From Trebonia sp963785645 (GTDB lineage: Bacteria > Actinomycetota > Actinomycetes > Streptosporangiales > Streptosporangiaceae): DNA of 64,000 nt. How positions within the stretch are numbered: the stretch's first letter is position 1; each line of letters starts with the position of its first letter. The stretch spans positions 62,001-126,000 of the forward strand of contig CAWAWG010000008.1 of the NCBI GenBank assembly GCA_963785645.1. Direction: 5' to 3'. Shown here piece by piece: positions 20,401 through 30,424 of this stretch. The notes below the pieces were generated by a model. It was not told the origin of the DNA. It saw only the letters and a list, made by a program, of their open reading frames with translations, and made no database searches. A program made the position numbers and the translations under genes.

Positions 20401-20933
20401 GCGCTCGCGACCCAGAGCCGGCCGGCGGTGCCGCCGCGGTAGCGCTTCCAGTAGGACGGATCGCCGCGCTGCGCGGTCAGCAGGACGGTCGCGGTCGCGG
20501 TGAGCGCCAGATCGTTTACCTGGCCGAAGGGCAGGCGGCGGGGCGGTGCGTCGAGCGGAACCGCGTAGGCCATGGTGCGCTGAGCGGACGGCTCGCCGAC
20601 GGCGGTGATCGCCAGGACCTCGTCCGGTCCGGTCCAGCCGACGACGCGGGTGCGGGCGTCGCCCCAGTAGGTGCGCCTGGTTGCCGCGCCGCCGTCGGCG
20701 TCGCCGGTGATGACGGCCGTGTAGACCTCGGGAATGCCTCCGTCGCGCCAGCTGGTCCAGGCGATCGTGGCGCCGTCCGGCGAGAATCTCGGGTGGCTGG
20801 CCTGAGCGCCGTCGGAGGTCAGCCGCCAGGCGCGGCCGCCGTCGGCGGGTGCGAGCCAGACGTCGTCTTCCGCGACGAAGGCGAGCAGGTCATCGTGAAG
20901 GTGCGGAAAGCGGAGATAGCCGGGGGTTGCCAC
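17464..20933 (-). CDS. tricorn-like S41 protease with beta-propeller domains
   Basis: About 1156 residues after correcting slips near 19875 and 18270. The N-terminal half (MATPGYLRFPHLHDDLLAFV, then repeated SPDG blades such as HPRFSPDGATIAWTSW and LVASPDGEKLAAASHDGRLL) forms the two tricorn propellers. A PDZ-like segment (AVREGDEILAVDGRPLDPVY) and an acidic Ser/Glu/Ala linker follow. The C-terminal S41 domain has VGYLHVPDMMGEGWAHLHRD, ALIVDVRGNRGGHTSQLIIE and the catalytic serine in ITDEFAGSDGDIVTAAIKTL. Tricorn proteases degrade oligopeptides in the cytoplasm; it has no signal peptide. Convergent with deoC, its TAA at 17464-17466. Confidence 0.88.
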
Positions 20934-20960
20934 GGTTCATCTTATGGCTGGGCGGCAGCG

Positions 20961-21572
20961 TCACAGCCAGCCGTGGGCCTGGGCCACCCGGATGGCTTCG
21001 GCGCGGTTGCTGGCGCCGGTTTTCTGGATGCAGGACGAGAGGTAGTTACGGACCGTGCCTTCGGACAGGTACAGGGCGGCGGCGATCTGGGCGAGGGTCG
21101 CGCCCTCGTCCGTCGCGGCCGCGGCCAGCACGTCTTTCTCGCGCGGGGTGAGCGGGCTCGCGCCCTCGGCCAGGGCGGCGGCCGCCAGATCGGGATCGAT
21201 GACCCGCTTGCCGGCCAGCACGTCGCGGATGGTCCGGACGAGCTTGTCCGCCGGGGAGTCTTTCACGATGAACCCGGATGCGCCCGATTCCATGGCCCGG
21301 CGCAGGTAGCCGGGGCGGCCGAAGGTGGTGAGGATGATGATCTTGATGTCCGGGCAGGCCCGGCGCAGCGCCGCGGCGGCGGTGAGGCCGTCCACGCCGG
21401 GCATCTCGATGTCGAGCAGCGCGACGTCCGGCTTGGCGTCCTTGGCGGCGCCGGTCACCTCGTCGCCCCGGCCCACCTGGGCGACGACCTCGATGTCGTC
21501 CTCGAACGACAGCAGCGCGGCGAGGGCCTCGCGGATCATCGCCTGGTCCTCGGCGAGCAGCACCCGGATCAC
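20961..21572 (-). CDS. DesR-like NarL/LuxR response regulator
   Basis: 203 residues, intact. Receiver domain: MIRVLLAEDQAMIREALAAL with acidic pocket E8/D9, phospho-acceptor D54 in DVALLDIEMPGVDG and K104 in FIVKDSPADKL. LuxR-type helix-turn-helix: PLTPREKDVLAAAATDEG, TLAQIAAALYLSEGTVRNYL. It is the partner of the histidine kinase 14 bases upstream and probably controls the ABC transporter further upstream in the same operon. GTG start at 21572. The palindrome at 24717-24740 is a candidate target. Confidence 0.92.
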   Translation of the reverse strand: MIRVLLAEDQAMIREALAALLSFEDDIEVVAQVGRGDEVTGAAKDAKPDVALLDIEMPGVDGLTAAAALRRACPDIKIIILTTFGRPGYLRRAMESGASGFIVKDSPADKLVRTIRDVLAGKRVIDPDLAAAALAEGASPLTPREKDVLAAAATDEGATLAQIAAALYLSEGTVRNYLSSCIQKTGASNRAEAIRVAQAHGWL

Positions 21573-21585
21573 ATCCTCGATGATG

Positions 21586-22826
21586 TCACCCTGACGGCGG
21601 ACGGAGCCGGTGGCGCGCCGTGCCGGGACGGTGGCGATCAGGCAGAAGCCCGGGCTGCAGGTCCGGGCGGACTTCCAGGCGGCCGCCGGCCGCGCTCAGC
21701 CGCTCGGACATGCCCCGCAACCCGGACGAGGCGGCACCGGCGTCGGCGGGGCGAGGCTGGGCGCCGCCGCCCTCCGACGGGATATGGCCCGTTCCGTCGT
21801 CGCGGACCTCCAGGGACACGGTGCCGGCGCGGCGGCTGAGGCTGATGTAGCAGTTCTTCGCGCCCGAGTGGCGGACGACGTTCGTGACCGCCTCGCGCAG
21901 GCACCAGGCCAGGGCCGCCTCCGCGTCCGGGTCGAACGTGCCGGACAGCAGCGTGAGGTCCGCGTCGTCCGGGCGGCGATGCCGGCGCTCGCCAGGGCGG
22001 CGCGGGCGGTGATGACCTCGACGGCCAGGGTCGGCCGGCGGTAGCCGCTGATCGCCTCGCGGATGTCGCGCAGCGTCTGCCTGCTGACGGCGGCGACCTG
22101 CTCGATCTCGTCGCGGACGCGGTCACGGTCGGCGCTCGCGGGCAGGCGGCCGAGCAGCCGGGCGGCGAGCTCGGACTTGAGCGTGATCATCGACAGCGAC
22201 TGCCCGGTCAGGTCGTGCATGTCGCGGGCGAGACGGAGCCGCTCCTCGCTCGCCGCGAGCTGCACCACCTCCTCGCGGGCCCGGGCCAGCTCGGCGGTCA
22301 GCTGGAACTGCCTGCGCAGTCCGATCATGGCGAACCCGATGAACACCACCGGCAGCAGGTTGCTGAGGAAGTTGGTGCTGCCGACGTGGGTGGTCGCGCT
22401 GAAGATCACGTAGCAGGCGATGCAGGCGAGGACGGCCCGCACCGCCCAGCGCGGTCCGGCACCAGCAGCCCGGCGGCGGAGGCCATGAAGATCCACAGCG
22501 CGACCGGCCGCTGGCCCCGTAGAAAACGCAGGCGAGCCACGGCGAGCAGGGCGAGCACGGCGAGGCCGGGCACCGCGTACCGGTGGGGCGTCGGCCAGAA
22601 CGGCACCAGAACCACATAGAGGACGGAGAACACCACGATGATCGCCAGCGCCGCCCGCGGTGTACAGCGGGCTGTAGTGGCGCGAGAAAAGGTGCGCGAT
22701 CCGCCCGATGAGGTAGAGCAGCCAGACTCCGGTGAACACGACCCCGGCTATCCGCGCGCGCCTGTTCGGGTATCCGGCGACGGCTGCCCGCTGGGAAAGC
22801 CGCTGGCCGTCATCTGTCCTGTCCAT
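21586..22826 (-). CDS. DesK-like sensor histidine kinase, several frameshifts
   Basis: About 413 residues reconstructed, starting MDRTDDGQRLSQRAAVAGYP. Four to five hydrophobic segments occupy the first 170 residues (GVVFTGVWLLYLIGRIAHLF, FSVLYVVLVPFWPTPHRY, VRAVLACIACYVIFSATT, LLPVVFIGFAMIGLRRQF). HisKA_3: LRLARDMHDLTGQSLSMITL with the phospho-His; then ATPase pieces WCLREAVTNVVRHSGAKNCY (N box) and LEVRDDGTG plus SGLRGMSERL (G boxes). Slips near 22680, 22455, 21985 and 21650. It probably senses membrane state or lipid-like compounds and phosphorylates the downstream regulator. Confidence 0.85.
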
Positions 22827-22924
22827 CTTTACCTTCCTACCCCGTCAAGCGGGCCTGCCCCGCCCGCCCGGGGCGGCGCCAGCCGCGACCCTCGTCCATG
22901 GCTGGCACCGCCCCGCGGCAGCGG

Positions 22925-23651
22925 TCAGACCGACTCCGCCATGGAGCGCACCGAGAGGACGGCGAGCCCGGCGAAGATCCCCAGCCAGGCGACGAGGCCG
23001 ATGGCCAGGTAGGCCGGCACCGACTTGTTGCCGATCACGTCGGTGGAGATGTTGATCGCCTCGAAGGTGGGCGTGCCCTTGCTGATGTTCCCCAGCAAAC
23101 CCGTGAACGGGAACCAGATCCCGCCGAGGATGCTGAACACCAGGTAGAGCGACAATGTGATCGGCTGAGCCTGGTCCGGCGGGTAGCGGTAACCGATCGC
23201 GACCGCGAGCGCGGCGAAGATCGTCGAGCCGAGCCAGATGACGACCGCGATCACGATCCACTGCCAGAGGGGCAGGTGCACGCCTCCTTCAGAACCGGCC
23301 GAGCAGCATCACGACGACGATCGACGGGACGGTGGTCGCCATGGAGGTCAGGATCTTGGCGATCACGTAGGCGCTGGCGGGGAGCGGGGTGAGCCGCAGC
23401 TGCCTGATCCAGCCGGCCTTGCGCTCCTCGGAGATCCTGATGGCGTTGCCGTTGAGCGTGCCGGCGAACGCGCCGAACGACGCCATCGCGACCATGTAGT
23501 AGGCCGCGAAGTCGATGCCGTAGACGGTCTTCCCCGCCTTGGAGAAGATCAGGTAGAGGACCACGGGGGGGCCCACGGTGAAGATGAAGTACCTCCTGTT
23601 GCGGCGCAGCCGATTGATCTCGGTCTGCGTCAGCAGCAATATGCTGCGCAT
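22925..23651 (-). CDS. ABC-2 type transporter permease, one frameshift
   Basis: About 241 residues with six hydrophobic segments. ATG at 23651 after GGGGAGA. N-terminal part MRSILLLTQTEINRLRRNRR, VGPPVVLYLIFSKAGKTVYG, ISEERKAGWIRQLRLTPLPA (the ABC-2 coupling region); a slip near 23285 leads to WQWIVIAVVIWLGSTIFAAL, FSILGGIWFPFTGLLGNI and LAIGLVAWLGIFAGLAVL. Works with the ATPase encoded just upstream, exporting lipid-like antibiotics or modifying the membrane (family-level inference). The gene order ATPase-permease-kinase-regulator resembles linearmycin-type resistance operons (lnrLMN/JK, yvfRSTU). Confidence 0.85.
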
Positions 23652-23667
23652 TGTGTCTCGTCTCCCC

Positions 23668-24618
23668 TTAATCGAATGCTGGCTTAGCGCGGGGACCGGC
23701 TCGCCGCCGTTGGCCCGGTCGTCTTCCGCGGTAATGGCGATGAACGCCTGCTCAAGGCCGAGGCTGCCGACCTCGATCTCGGTCGGCCGGTAGCCGGCGT
23801 CGAGCAGCGCGTACAGCGTGGCGTCGGAGTCGCTGGTCTGGATCTGCACCAGGTCGTGCCTGGTCTCCAGGCTGACCACGCCGGGCAGGCCGAGCAGGGC
23901 CGGCTCGTTCGCGCTGGCGAGCCGGAACGACATCCGCTTGTCGCCCGCCCGCTTCTTGATGTCCTCCGGCGAACCGTCGGCCAGCAGGCGGCCGCGGTTG
24001 ATCACCAGGATGCGGTCGGCGGCCTGGTCGGCCTCCTCCAGGTAGTGCGTGGCGAACAGCAGCGTCGTGCCCTCCGCCACCTCTTCCTTCATGGATGCCC
24101 AGAACCGCCGCCTGGTCTCCACGTCCATCGCGGCCGTCGGCTCGTCGAGCACGATCAGGTCGCACTCGCCGACGATCGCGAGCGCGAACCTGACCCGCTG
24201 CGTCTGGCCGCCGGACAGCCGGTCCACCCGCTGGTCGGCAACGGACTCGATGCCCGCGCGGCGCAGCGTCGTGTCGACCGGGACCGGCCTCGGGTGCAGC
24301 CCGGCGACCAGCGTGACCAGTTCGCGGACGGTCACCTCGGGCATGAGCCCGCCGGACTGGAGCATGGCGCCGACCTGCCCGCTCTTGACGGCGTGGTACG
24401 GGTCGCTGCCGAACATCCGGATCGTCCCCGAGGTGGGCTTGCGCAGTGCGAGGAGCATGTCGAGCGAGGTGGACTTGCCCGCGCCGTTCGGGCCGAGCAG
24501 GGCGACGGTCTCGCCCCGCGCGTAGCTCGAGGCTCAGCCCGTCGACCGCCTTCAGGCTGCCGTATTGCTTGCTGACGTTGTCGAACGAGACGACCGGTCC
24601 CGTTCCGCTGTGGCTCAT
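23668..24618 (-). CDS. ABC transporter ATPase (DrrA/LnrL-like), frameshifted
   Basis: Starts MSHSGTGPVVSFDNVSKQYG at 24618 behind GGGGAGCA. A slip near 24528 leads to Walker A LLGPNGAGKSTSLDMLLALR; then VGAMLQSGGLMPEVTVRELV (Q loop), DRLSGGQTQRVRFALAIVGE (signature), DLIVLDEPTAAMDVETRRRF (Walker B) and LLFATHYLEEADQAADRI (H loop). A C-terminal domain of the type seen in antibiotic and lipid exporters follows. In the present sequence the frame continues without a stop into the permease; a one-base slip gives TAA at 23668-23670 directly before the permease ribosome binding site, which I accept as the true end. Confidence 0.86.
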
Positions 24619-24716
24619 TTAGCTGCTCCCCGTGATGAGTTGGTTTAGACCGTTGTGCGTACTAACGCAATATCACCATCACGCGGTCGCCCCCGGTAGT
24701 GCGGCCGCTCAGCCTT

Positions 24717-24740
24717 CCCCCATGACAAGTGTCATGGGGG
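24717..24740 (-). promoter_or_regulatory. perfect 10-bp inverted repeat upstream of the ABC/DesKR operon
   Basis: CCCCCATGAC (24717-24726), spacer AAGT, GTCATGGGGG (24731-24740): a perfect palindrome about 100 bases upstream of the ATPase start. The core ATGACA-AG-TGTCAT is what a dimeric NarL-family regulator would bind, so autoregulation by the DesR-like protein is plausible. It could instead be a hairpin terminator for transcription entering from the right, but no T-tract follows. The rest of 24619-24846 contains the operon promoter and nothing else I recognise. Confidence 0.55.
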
Positions 24741-24846
24741 AACCCGTGCGGTACTGACCGCCCGCGTTGACTAGCTGCCCGTTTACCCGCCGCCTGGCTT
24801 ACCGGCCCCCGGTGCTTACCGCCCCTTGCTTACCGGCCCACGGTGC

Positions 24847-26698
24847 TTACCGGCCAACCGCGTAGCCCTGCATGCCGCGCGGGTTGGCCGCGGCGTAGAG
24901 CACGCCGCCGCGGCGGGCGACCGCGCTGATCCGGCCGAGCGACCACGGCGGCTGGACGTGCACGTCGTGGCCGCGCCGGCGCAGCTCCTCGATCACGTCG
25001 TCGCCGACCCTGGACTCCACGTCGAGCCGGCCCGGGTAGGCGTGGCGCGGGTAGAACGACGACGGCATGTGGGCGGAGTGGAACGCCGGGAAGTCGATCG
25101 CCTGCTGCAGGTTCATCCCGAAGTTCACGTGGTTCAGGAAGAACCCGAGCGTCCACTGGTCCTGCTGGTCGCCGCCCGGGGTGCCGAACGCCAGGCCCGG
25201 CTCGCCGTCGCGCAGCGCCAGCGTCGGCGTCAGCGTGGTCCGCGGCCGCTTGCCCGGCGCGATCGTCGCGGGCAGCCCCGGGGTGAGCGTGAACATCTGC
25301 GCCCGGGTACCCAGGCAGAAACCGAGGGACGGGATGACCGGCGACGACTGCAGCCAGCCGCCGCTCGGCGTCGCGGTGACCACGTTGCCCCACCGGTCGG
25401 CGACGTCGACGTGGCAGGTGTCGCCGCGGCGCGGGTGCAGGCTTCGGTCCGGCGCGGCCGAGAGGCTCGCCGGTGGCGGGGTCGATCCCCGGGTCGCCGC
25501 TCCCCCGCTGGCGCCGGGCTTGAAGATCAAGGTCCGTCATTCCGAACGAGTCCGTGGCGAATTCCGGCAGCTTCGGTTCCCGCCCACCGGGGCGACCTGG
25601 TCGCAGGTCCATGCTGGCGGTCTCGCCGATGAGCTTGCGCCGCTCGTCGTTGTAGGCGGCGGACAACAGGTCGTCGAGTGGTACGTCGGTGAACGCGGGG
25701 TCGCCGTACCAGGCCTCCCGGTCGGCGAAGGCGAGCTTGGCCGCCTCGGTCACGAGGTGGATGTATTCCGGCGTTCCCGGTCCGAGGGCCGTCAGGTCGA
25801 TAGCCGCTAAGCAGCGCGAGCTGCTGCAGGAAGACCGGCCCCTGGCCCCAGGGGCCGGTCTTGCACACGGTCAGCCCGCGGTATTCGTAAGCTGGCCGGG
25901 CGCTTCCAGGCGGGCGTGCCAGGTGGCCAGGTCGTGACTGGTGAGCAGGCCGCGGTGGCGTTCGCCGGTCACGTCCATCACCGCGGTCGTGGCGAATCGG
26001 CCGATCTCCTCGGCGACGAAGCCGTCGTACCAGGCCTGGCGGGCGGCCTCGATCTGGGCGTCGCGGTCACCGCTGGCCGCTTCCGCCTCGGCGAGGATGC
26101 GCTCGTAGGTGGCGGCGAGGGCGCGGTTGGCGAACAGGGTGCCGGGCGCGGGCACGCCGCCGTCGGGCAGGTACACCTCGGCCGAGGAGTGCCAGTGCTC
26201 GCGGAACAGGTCGGCGACGCTGGCGATCGACCAGCTGATCGCGGGCACGAGCGGGTAGCCGCTCTGCGCGTAGCCGATCGCGTAGCCGAGGACGTCGCGA
26301 AGCCTGAGGGTGCCGTACTCGCGCAGCAGCAGCAGCCAGCCGCCGAACGCGCCGGGCACGGTGGCGGCGAGCAGGCCGCTGCCCGGCACGAGGTCAAGGC
26401 CGAGGTCGGTGTACGCCTCGATGGCCGCGGCGGCCGGGGCGGTGCCCTGCCCGCAGACGACGAAGGTCTCGCCGCGCCGCGCATCGCAGCCGATCACCGG
26501 CACCTCACCGCCGGGGCCGTTCAGATGCGGCTCCACGACCTGGAGGGTGAACCCGGCGGCGACCGCGGCGTCGAAGGCGTTGCCGCCCCGCTCAAGCACG
26601 GCCATGCCCGCCGCCGAGGCCAGCCAGTGCGTGGACGCCACCATCCCGAAGGTCCCGGCCAGCTCCGGCCGCGTCGTGAACTCAGGGAGCTGTGCCAT
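24847..26698 (-). CDS. gamma-glutamyltransferase family protein, several frameshifts
   Basis: About 616 residues reconstructed, starting MAQLPEFTTRPELAGTFGMV. The large-subunit part is intact to residue 275 (GMAVLERGGNAFDAAVAAGF, LQVVEPHLNGPGGEVPVIG). Slips near 25875, 25795, 25520 and 25460 join GPWGQGPVFLQQLALL, TEAAKLAFADREAWYGDPAF and the small subunit. The autoprocessing/catalytic threonine is in GDTCHVDVADRWGNVVTATP, and TLTPTLALRDGEPGLAFGTP matches the family's substrate loop. No signal peptide is visible. It would hydrolyse or transfer gamma-glutamyl groups, or act as a cephalosporin acylase-like enzyme; the substrate is not determined. Confidence 0.84.
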
Positions 26699-26809
26699 CT
26701 GAACCTGCCGTCATGCGCGCCGCTCCTCGTGCTCAGTTCTCCTCACCATCCAACAGCAAGTCCCGCGTCCAGGCCAGCGCTCCGCGCTCCACGGGGTAAC
26801 GTCTGTCGC

Positions 26810-28343
26810 ATGGATGAGCTGGAACCTCGGGTGCGGGCGGTCTGCGACCTCAACGTCGCGGAAGCCCGGGAGTACGGCGGGCGGCACGAGTACGACGGGG
26901 TGCCGCAGGACCTGTCGCCAGACGGCGTGGCGGCCGGGCTGGCCCGGCTCGCGGCGGCGCGGGAGGGCCGCCGCGCGCTTGCCGATCCGCACGATGAGGC
27001 GCACCTGCGGGCGTTCGAGGACCTGCAGCGCGTTGTCTACGCCGACCTGGAACTGCACCGGCGGAACCCGATTTACCACCTGGGCGAGCTCGACCTCGCC
27101 TGCTACGACAAGGACTACGCTCCGGCGGCGGAACGGCACGCGGCCCGCGCCGCGCACCTCGCGGCCTGGCCCGCGGTGATCGACGCCGCCATCGCGTCCC
27201 TTGACTCGGTGCCGTCGCCCGTCGCGGCCTCGCTGCTCGGGGGCATCAGAGGGCTCGCCGCGGGCATACCGGCGGACGCCGAGCCGCAGGCGCGGGACGC
27301 GGCCAAATCCGCGCACCGGCGGCTGGTCACGCACGTGGAGCGGGCCGCACTCAACGGGCCGCCGGACGCCGCGCTCGGTCCGGCCGCGCTGGCCGCGCTG
27401 CTCGGCACCGCCGAGGCGATCGACGTGGACCTCGGCGCGCTGGCCGCCAGGGCCGACGCCGAGCGGGACCGCCTGCGCGACGAGGCTTGACGAATCGGCC
27501 GCGCTGATAGACCCGAAGCGGCCGGCCCTGGACGTGGCCAGGGAGCTGGTGAAGGACCACCCGGACCGGGCGGGCGTGATCTCGTCCGCCCGGTACTGGA
27601 CCGAGCGGTCGATCGAGTTCACCCGGTCGCGCGACCTCATGCCGGTGAACGACGGCGTGTGCCTCGTGGGTGAGGCACCCGAGTCGCGGCGCTGGGCGAC
27701 GGCGATGATCTCCACGAACGCGCCCGCCGAACCCGACGCGCCGTCCTGGTACTGGATCACCCCGCCGGACGAGGCGTGGCCGGCGGAGGAGACCGAGGAG
27801 TGGCTTGAGGTGTTCAGCGCGAGCACGCTGCCGGCCATCACCGTGCACGAGGTCGCGCCCGGGCACTTCTCGCACCACCAGGCGCTGCGCCGGGCGCGCG
27901 GCGACGTGCGGCGCACGCTCTTTTCCAGCGCCTTCGTCGAGGGCTGGGCGCATTACGCCGAGGAACTGTGCGTCGAGCAGGGGTTCCTCGCCGACGATCC
28001 CCGCTTCGCGGTCGGGGTCTGGCTTGAGGCCCTCGTCCGGGTGACCCGGCTGGCGTGCGCGCTCGGCGTGCACACGGCGGGCTGGACGGTGGAGGATGCG
28101 ACGGCGCGGTTCGAGGCGGACACCCACCTGGCCGGGTCGGCGGCGGCCTCCGAGGCCCGGCGCGCGACGTTCGACCCCACGTACGGCCGGTATACCTGGG
28201 GCAAGCTGGAGATCATGTCGCTGCGCGAAAAGGCGAAGGCGGTCTGGGGCCCCGAATATACCCTCAAGCGCTTCCACACCGCCCTGATGGACCTGGGCTC
28301 CCCGCCCCTCGGCCTGATCGGCACCGCGATCGAGCGCGGTTAG
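26810..28343 (+). CDS. DUF885 family protein, second copy, one frameshift
   Basis: Starts MDELEPRVRAVCDLNVAEAR at 26810, just after the divergent GGT gene. A slip near 27487 joins the N-terminal 226 residues to LIDPKRPALDVARELVKDHP. The DUF885 zinc-type motif reads HEVAPGHFSHHQALRRARGD, with AFVEGWAHYAEELCVEQGFL downstream and GKLEIMSLREKAKAVWGPEY near the C-terminus. About 510 residues. It differs from the copy at 1995-3626 in the motif (HEVAPGHFSHH against HEGVPGHH), so the two represent separate subfamilies. Probable cytoplasmic metallohydrolase with unknown substrate. Confidence 0.84.
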
Positions 28344-28353
28344 ATCGACGGCG

Positions 28354-29985
28354 TTACAAGCCGACCACCGTGACCTGGGCTGGGTGTTCGACCGTGAAGC
28401 GGTGGCGGATCACGGATGACTCCCCCGGTGCGAGGTCCACCGTCCAGGTGAGCTCGCCCAGGTCATCGGTGCTAACCGGGGACGGGGCGGCCTCGCGCGC
28501 TCGTACCTTGATGTCGCCGTCGGCGGAGACCGGGATGTGGTCGTGGACGCTGACGGTGGCCTTGCGGTCCCGGTGGTTCTCCACGGTGATCTCGTAGGCG
28601 ATGTCGACCGTCCTGGTGCTGCCGAGGACGGCCTTGCCCGTGGTGCGGCGGCGCAGCTTGCGCTCGACCTTGATCTGGTCGTCGACGCCGAGTTGGACCT
28701 CGAACTCCTCACCCGGGGCCACGGAGTCCAGGCGCGTCTCCCCGACGAACTGCTGGCCGTGGAAGATGCGGGCCTGGCCGGGCAGCAGCAGGAGCGGGCC
28801 GTTGGTGACGGTGGCCCGCAGGTAGGCTTCCGGTGCCAGCACGGGAACCGTGAGGTAGTCGAGGCTGGCGTCCGCTTCTGACCTCGCGACCAGGGTCTTG
28901 TGCGGGTCGCCGTCGCCCGGCACGGCGAGGGGGCGGGCCACCGTGTAGACGAATCCGGCGCCGGACTCGCTCTGGCCCGGCGTGGCGGTCAGCGCCTTGG
29001 CCTCGGGGCGCCGCGCCGCGGCCCTCAGTGCCAGGGTCCGCCCGGCGAATGCGCCGTCCTCTTCCTCTCCGGGCGCGACTGCGCTCGCGGCGGCGGCCAT
29101 CGGCGTGCCCGCGCGCGGTCCGCCCGGCCCGGGGACCGGCGCGGGACGCGGCGGCTGCGGGCGGCTGATGTACCAGGGGCTCAACTCGGGTAGCGTCTGG
29201 CGCTGACCCTGACGCGTCGTGGACAGGACGAGGGCGACCTCCGGCCAGTCCTCGCCGGTGCGCTGGGTGATCTCCGCGAGGTAGGAGACGTTGAGCTTGT
29301 CGCCGTCGAGCACCAGGTCGTACAGGGGGCGCCAGGAGGCGCCTTTCACGTGGTAGGTCAGCTCGATCTCGGCATCGGCCGCGGCCGCGGCCTCAAGGAG
29401 CACCGAGACCTCGGTGAACACGACCGGCTGGTCGGGCTGCTCGGCGCCGGCCAGGCGTTCGAGCGCGGCGTCGAGTTCACGCTGCGCGACGAGCTTGCGG
29501 GCGGCGATCTCGCGGCGGCGGCCGAGCGCGGCGGCGGTGGACGCGGACAGGTGGCCGGTCATCCCGGCCAGCTCGTCGTAGCCGGCCCGTCCGCTGCCGA
29601 GCGCCCGGGCCAGGGAGGTCGCCGCCGCCTCGGACAGGTGGCTGAGGAAGCCGAGCCCGGCCTGCTCGGCTTCGTCGGCGTCGCTCAGTTCGCTGACCGC
29701 GTCGCGGCAGCGCTCGGCGTCCGCCCGCAACTGGGCGAGCGACTCCCGCCGCGGCACCGAGGCGACGCGGCGTTGCACTTCGACGTTGAGCAGGGACAGC
29801 GCATTCCCCCTGGCGGCGACCCGGACGGAAGACGGGTCAGCCATTCCGGGCAGGGTGGCGACCACGACGGGACGCACGCCAGCCTGGACCTGGATCACTC
29901 CGGTGCGCGTTACCCGGGCCCCGTCCGTGAAGACTGTGACGCCCGTTATCGGCGTCTCTGTGTTCTCCCGCTCAGTCTCTGTCAT
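28354..29985 (-). CDS. DUF4139 (MuiA-like) domain protein
   Basis: An intact protein of 543 residues: ITGVTVFTDGARVTRTGVI (DUF4140-like N-terminal strand), a long alpha-helical coiled-coil middle (SLAQLRADAERCRDAVSELS to LVAQRELDAALERLAGAEQ), then the DUF4139 beta-rich part with SWRPLYDLVLDGDKLNVSYL, AEITQRTGEDWPEVALVLST and TVDIAYEITVENHRDRKATV. A Pro/Ala-rich linker lies near residue 280. No signal peptide or membrane segment. DUF4139 proteins were once linked to mucoidy inhibition (MuiA); the biochemical role is unknown. Convergent with the DUF885 gene, only 10 bases apart. The start at 29985 is one of several close choices (GTG at 29991, 30012). Confidence 0.85.
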   Translation of the reverse strand: MTETERENTETPITGVTVFTDGARVTRTGVIQVQAGVRPVVVATLPGMADPSSVRVAARGNALSLLNVEVQRRVASVPRRESLAQLRADAERCRDAVSELSDADEAEQAGLGFLSHLSEAAATSLARALGSGRAGYDELAGMTGHLSASTAAALGRRREIAARKLVAQRELDAALERLAGAEQPDQPVVFTEVSVLLEAAAAADAEIELTYHVKGASWRPLYDLVLDGDKLNVSYLAEITQRTGEDWPEVALVLSTTRQGQRQTLPELSPWYISRPQPPRPAPVPGPGGPRAGTPMAAAASAVAPGEEEDGAFAGRTLALRAAARRPEAKALTATPGQSESGAGFVYTVARPLAVPGDGDPHKTLVARSEADASLDYLTVPVLAPEAYLRATVTNGPLLLLPGQARIFHGQQFVGETRLDSVAPGEEFEVQLGVDDQIKVERKLRRRTTGKAVLGSTRTVDIAYEITVENHRDRKATVSVHDHIPVSADGDIKVRAREAAPSPVSTDDLGELTWTVDLAPGESSVIRHRFTVEHPAQVTVVGL

Positions 29986-30094
29986 GGTCACCGACCCTAC
30001 CCGTGGAACCACCTTCCGTTCGGTATCACTCTCGACGGGACGGTGGCGGACCGATTGGTTCGCGGATTGGCTGCCGGCGGTTCCTGGGGTTTAG

Positions 30095-30205
30095 CCTTCC
30101 TGGTTTCCTGGTTTCCTGGTTTCAGGACTTCAAGATCAAGAGCTTCAGATCAAGAGCTTCAAGGTCAAGAGCTTCAAGGTCAAGAGCTTCAAGGTCAAAG
30201 TCAAG
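30095..30205. repeat. tandem repeats of TTTCCTGG and a 15-bp CAAGAGCTTCAAGGT unit
   Basis: After three TTTCCTGG units (about 30096-30121), 30128-30200 consists of about five copies of a 15-mer close to CAAGAGCTTCAAGGT. Unlike the surrounding genes this tract is about 45% GC. No credible protein is encoded here. Confidence 0.75.
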
Positions 30206-30226
30206 ACCTAAAGGGGGACGGGCTTT

Positions 30227-30287
30227 GCCGCCGGGGGATTGCCCGCGACGCTCCTTCGGAAGGTCGCGGGTCAATCCCCCGGACGGC
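30227..30287. terminator. large stem-loop between two low-complexity tracts
   Basis: CCGGGGGATTGCCCGCGAC (30231-30249) pairs with GTCGCGGGTCAATCCCCCGG (30263-30282) with one bulged base; the loop (CTCCTTCGGAAG) can form a further small hairpin. It may end transcription or be a solitary repetitive palindrome. No T-tract follows. Confidence 0.55.
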
Positions 30288-30313
30288 GCCGCCTGCCTTT
30301 CGCTTGTGACCGA

Positions 30314-30424
30314 AGTCGAAAGCCAAGATCAAGATCCAAGAGCAAGAGCAAGATCAAAAGCAAGATCAAAAGCAAGAGCAAAAGAAAGAGCAAAAGCAAG
30401 AGCGGGAGAAAGATCGCGAGCAGG
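30314..30424. repeat. purine-rich CAAGA(T/G)C low-complexity tract
   Basis: About 110 bases built almost only from AAG, CAAGA and GATC words, e.g. GCAAGATCAAAAGCAAGA. In one frame it would encode a Lys/Ser run, but no ribosome binding site or family supports translation. It is strongly strand-asymmetric (purines on the plus strand). Confidence 0.7.

Noticed and set aside
23289..24458. Genuine ATPase-permease fusion protein
   Set aside because: A proper ribosome binding site and ATG precede the permease, and a stop in the adjacent frame lies just before it, so a missed indel is more likely than a fusion.
30095..30205. CRISPR array
   Set aside because: Tandem units follow one another without spacers and are only 15 bp long; no cas genes in the window.
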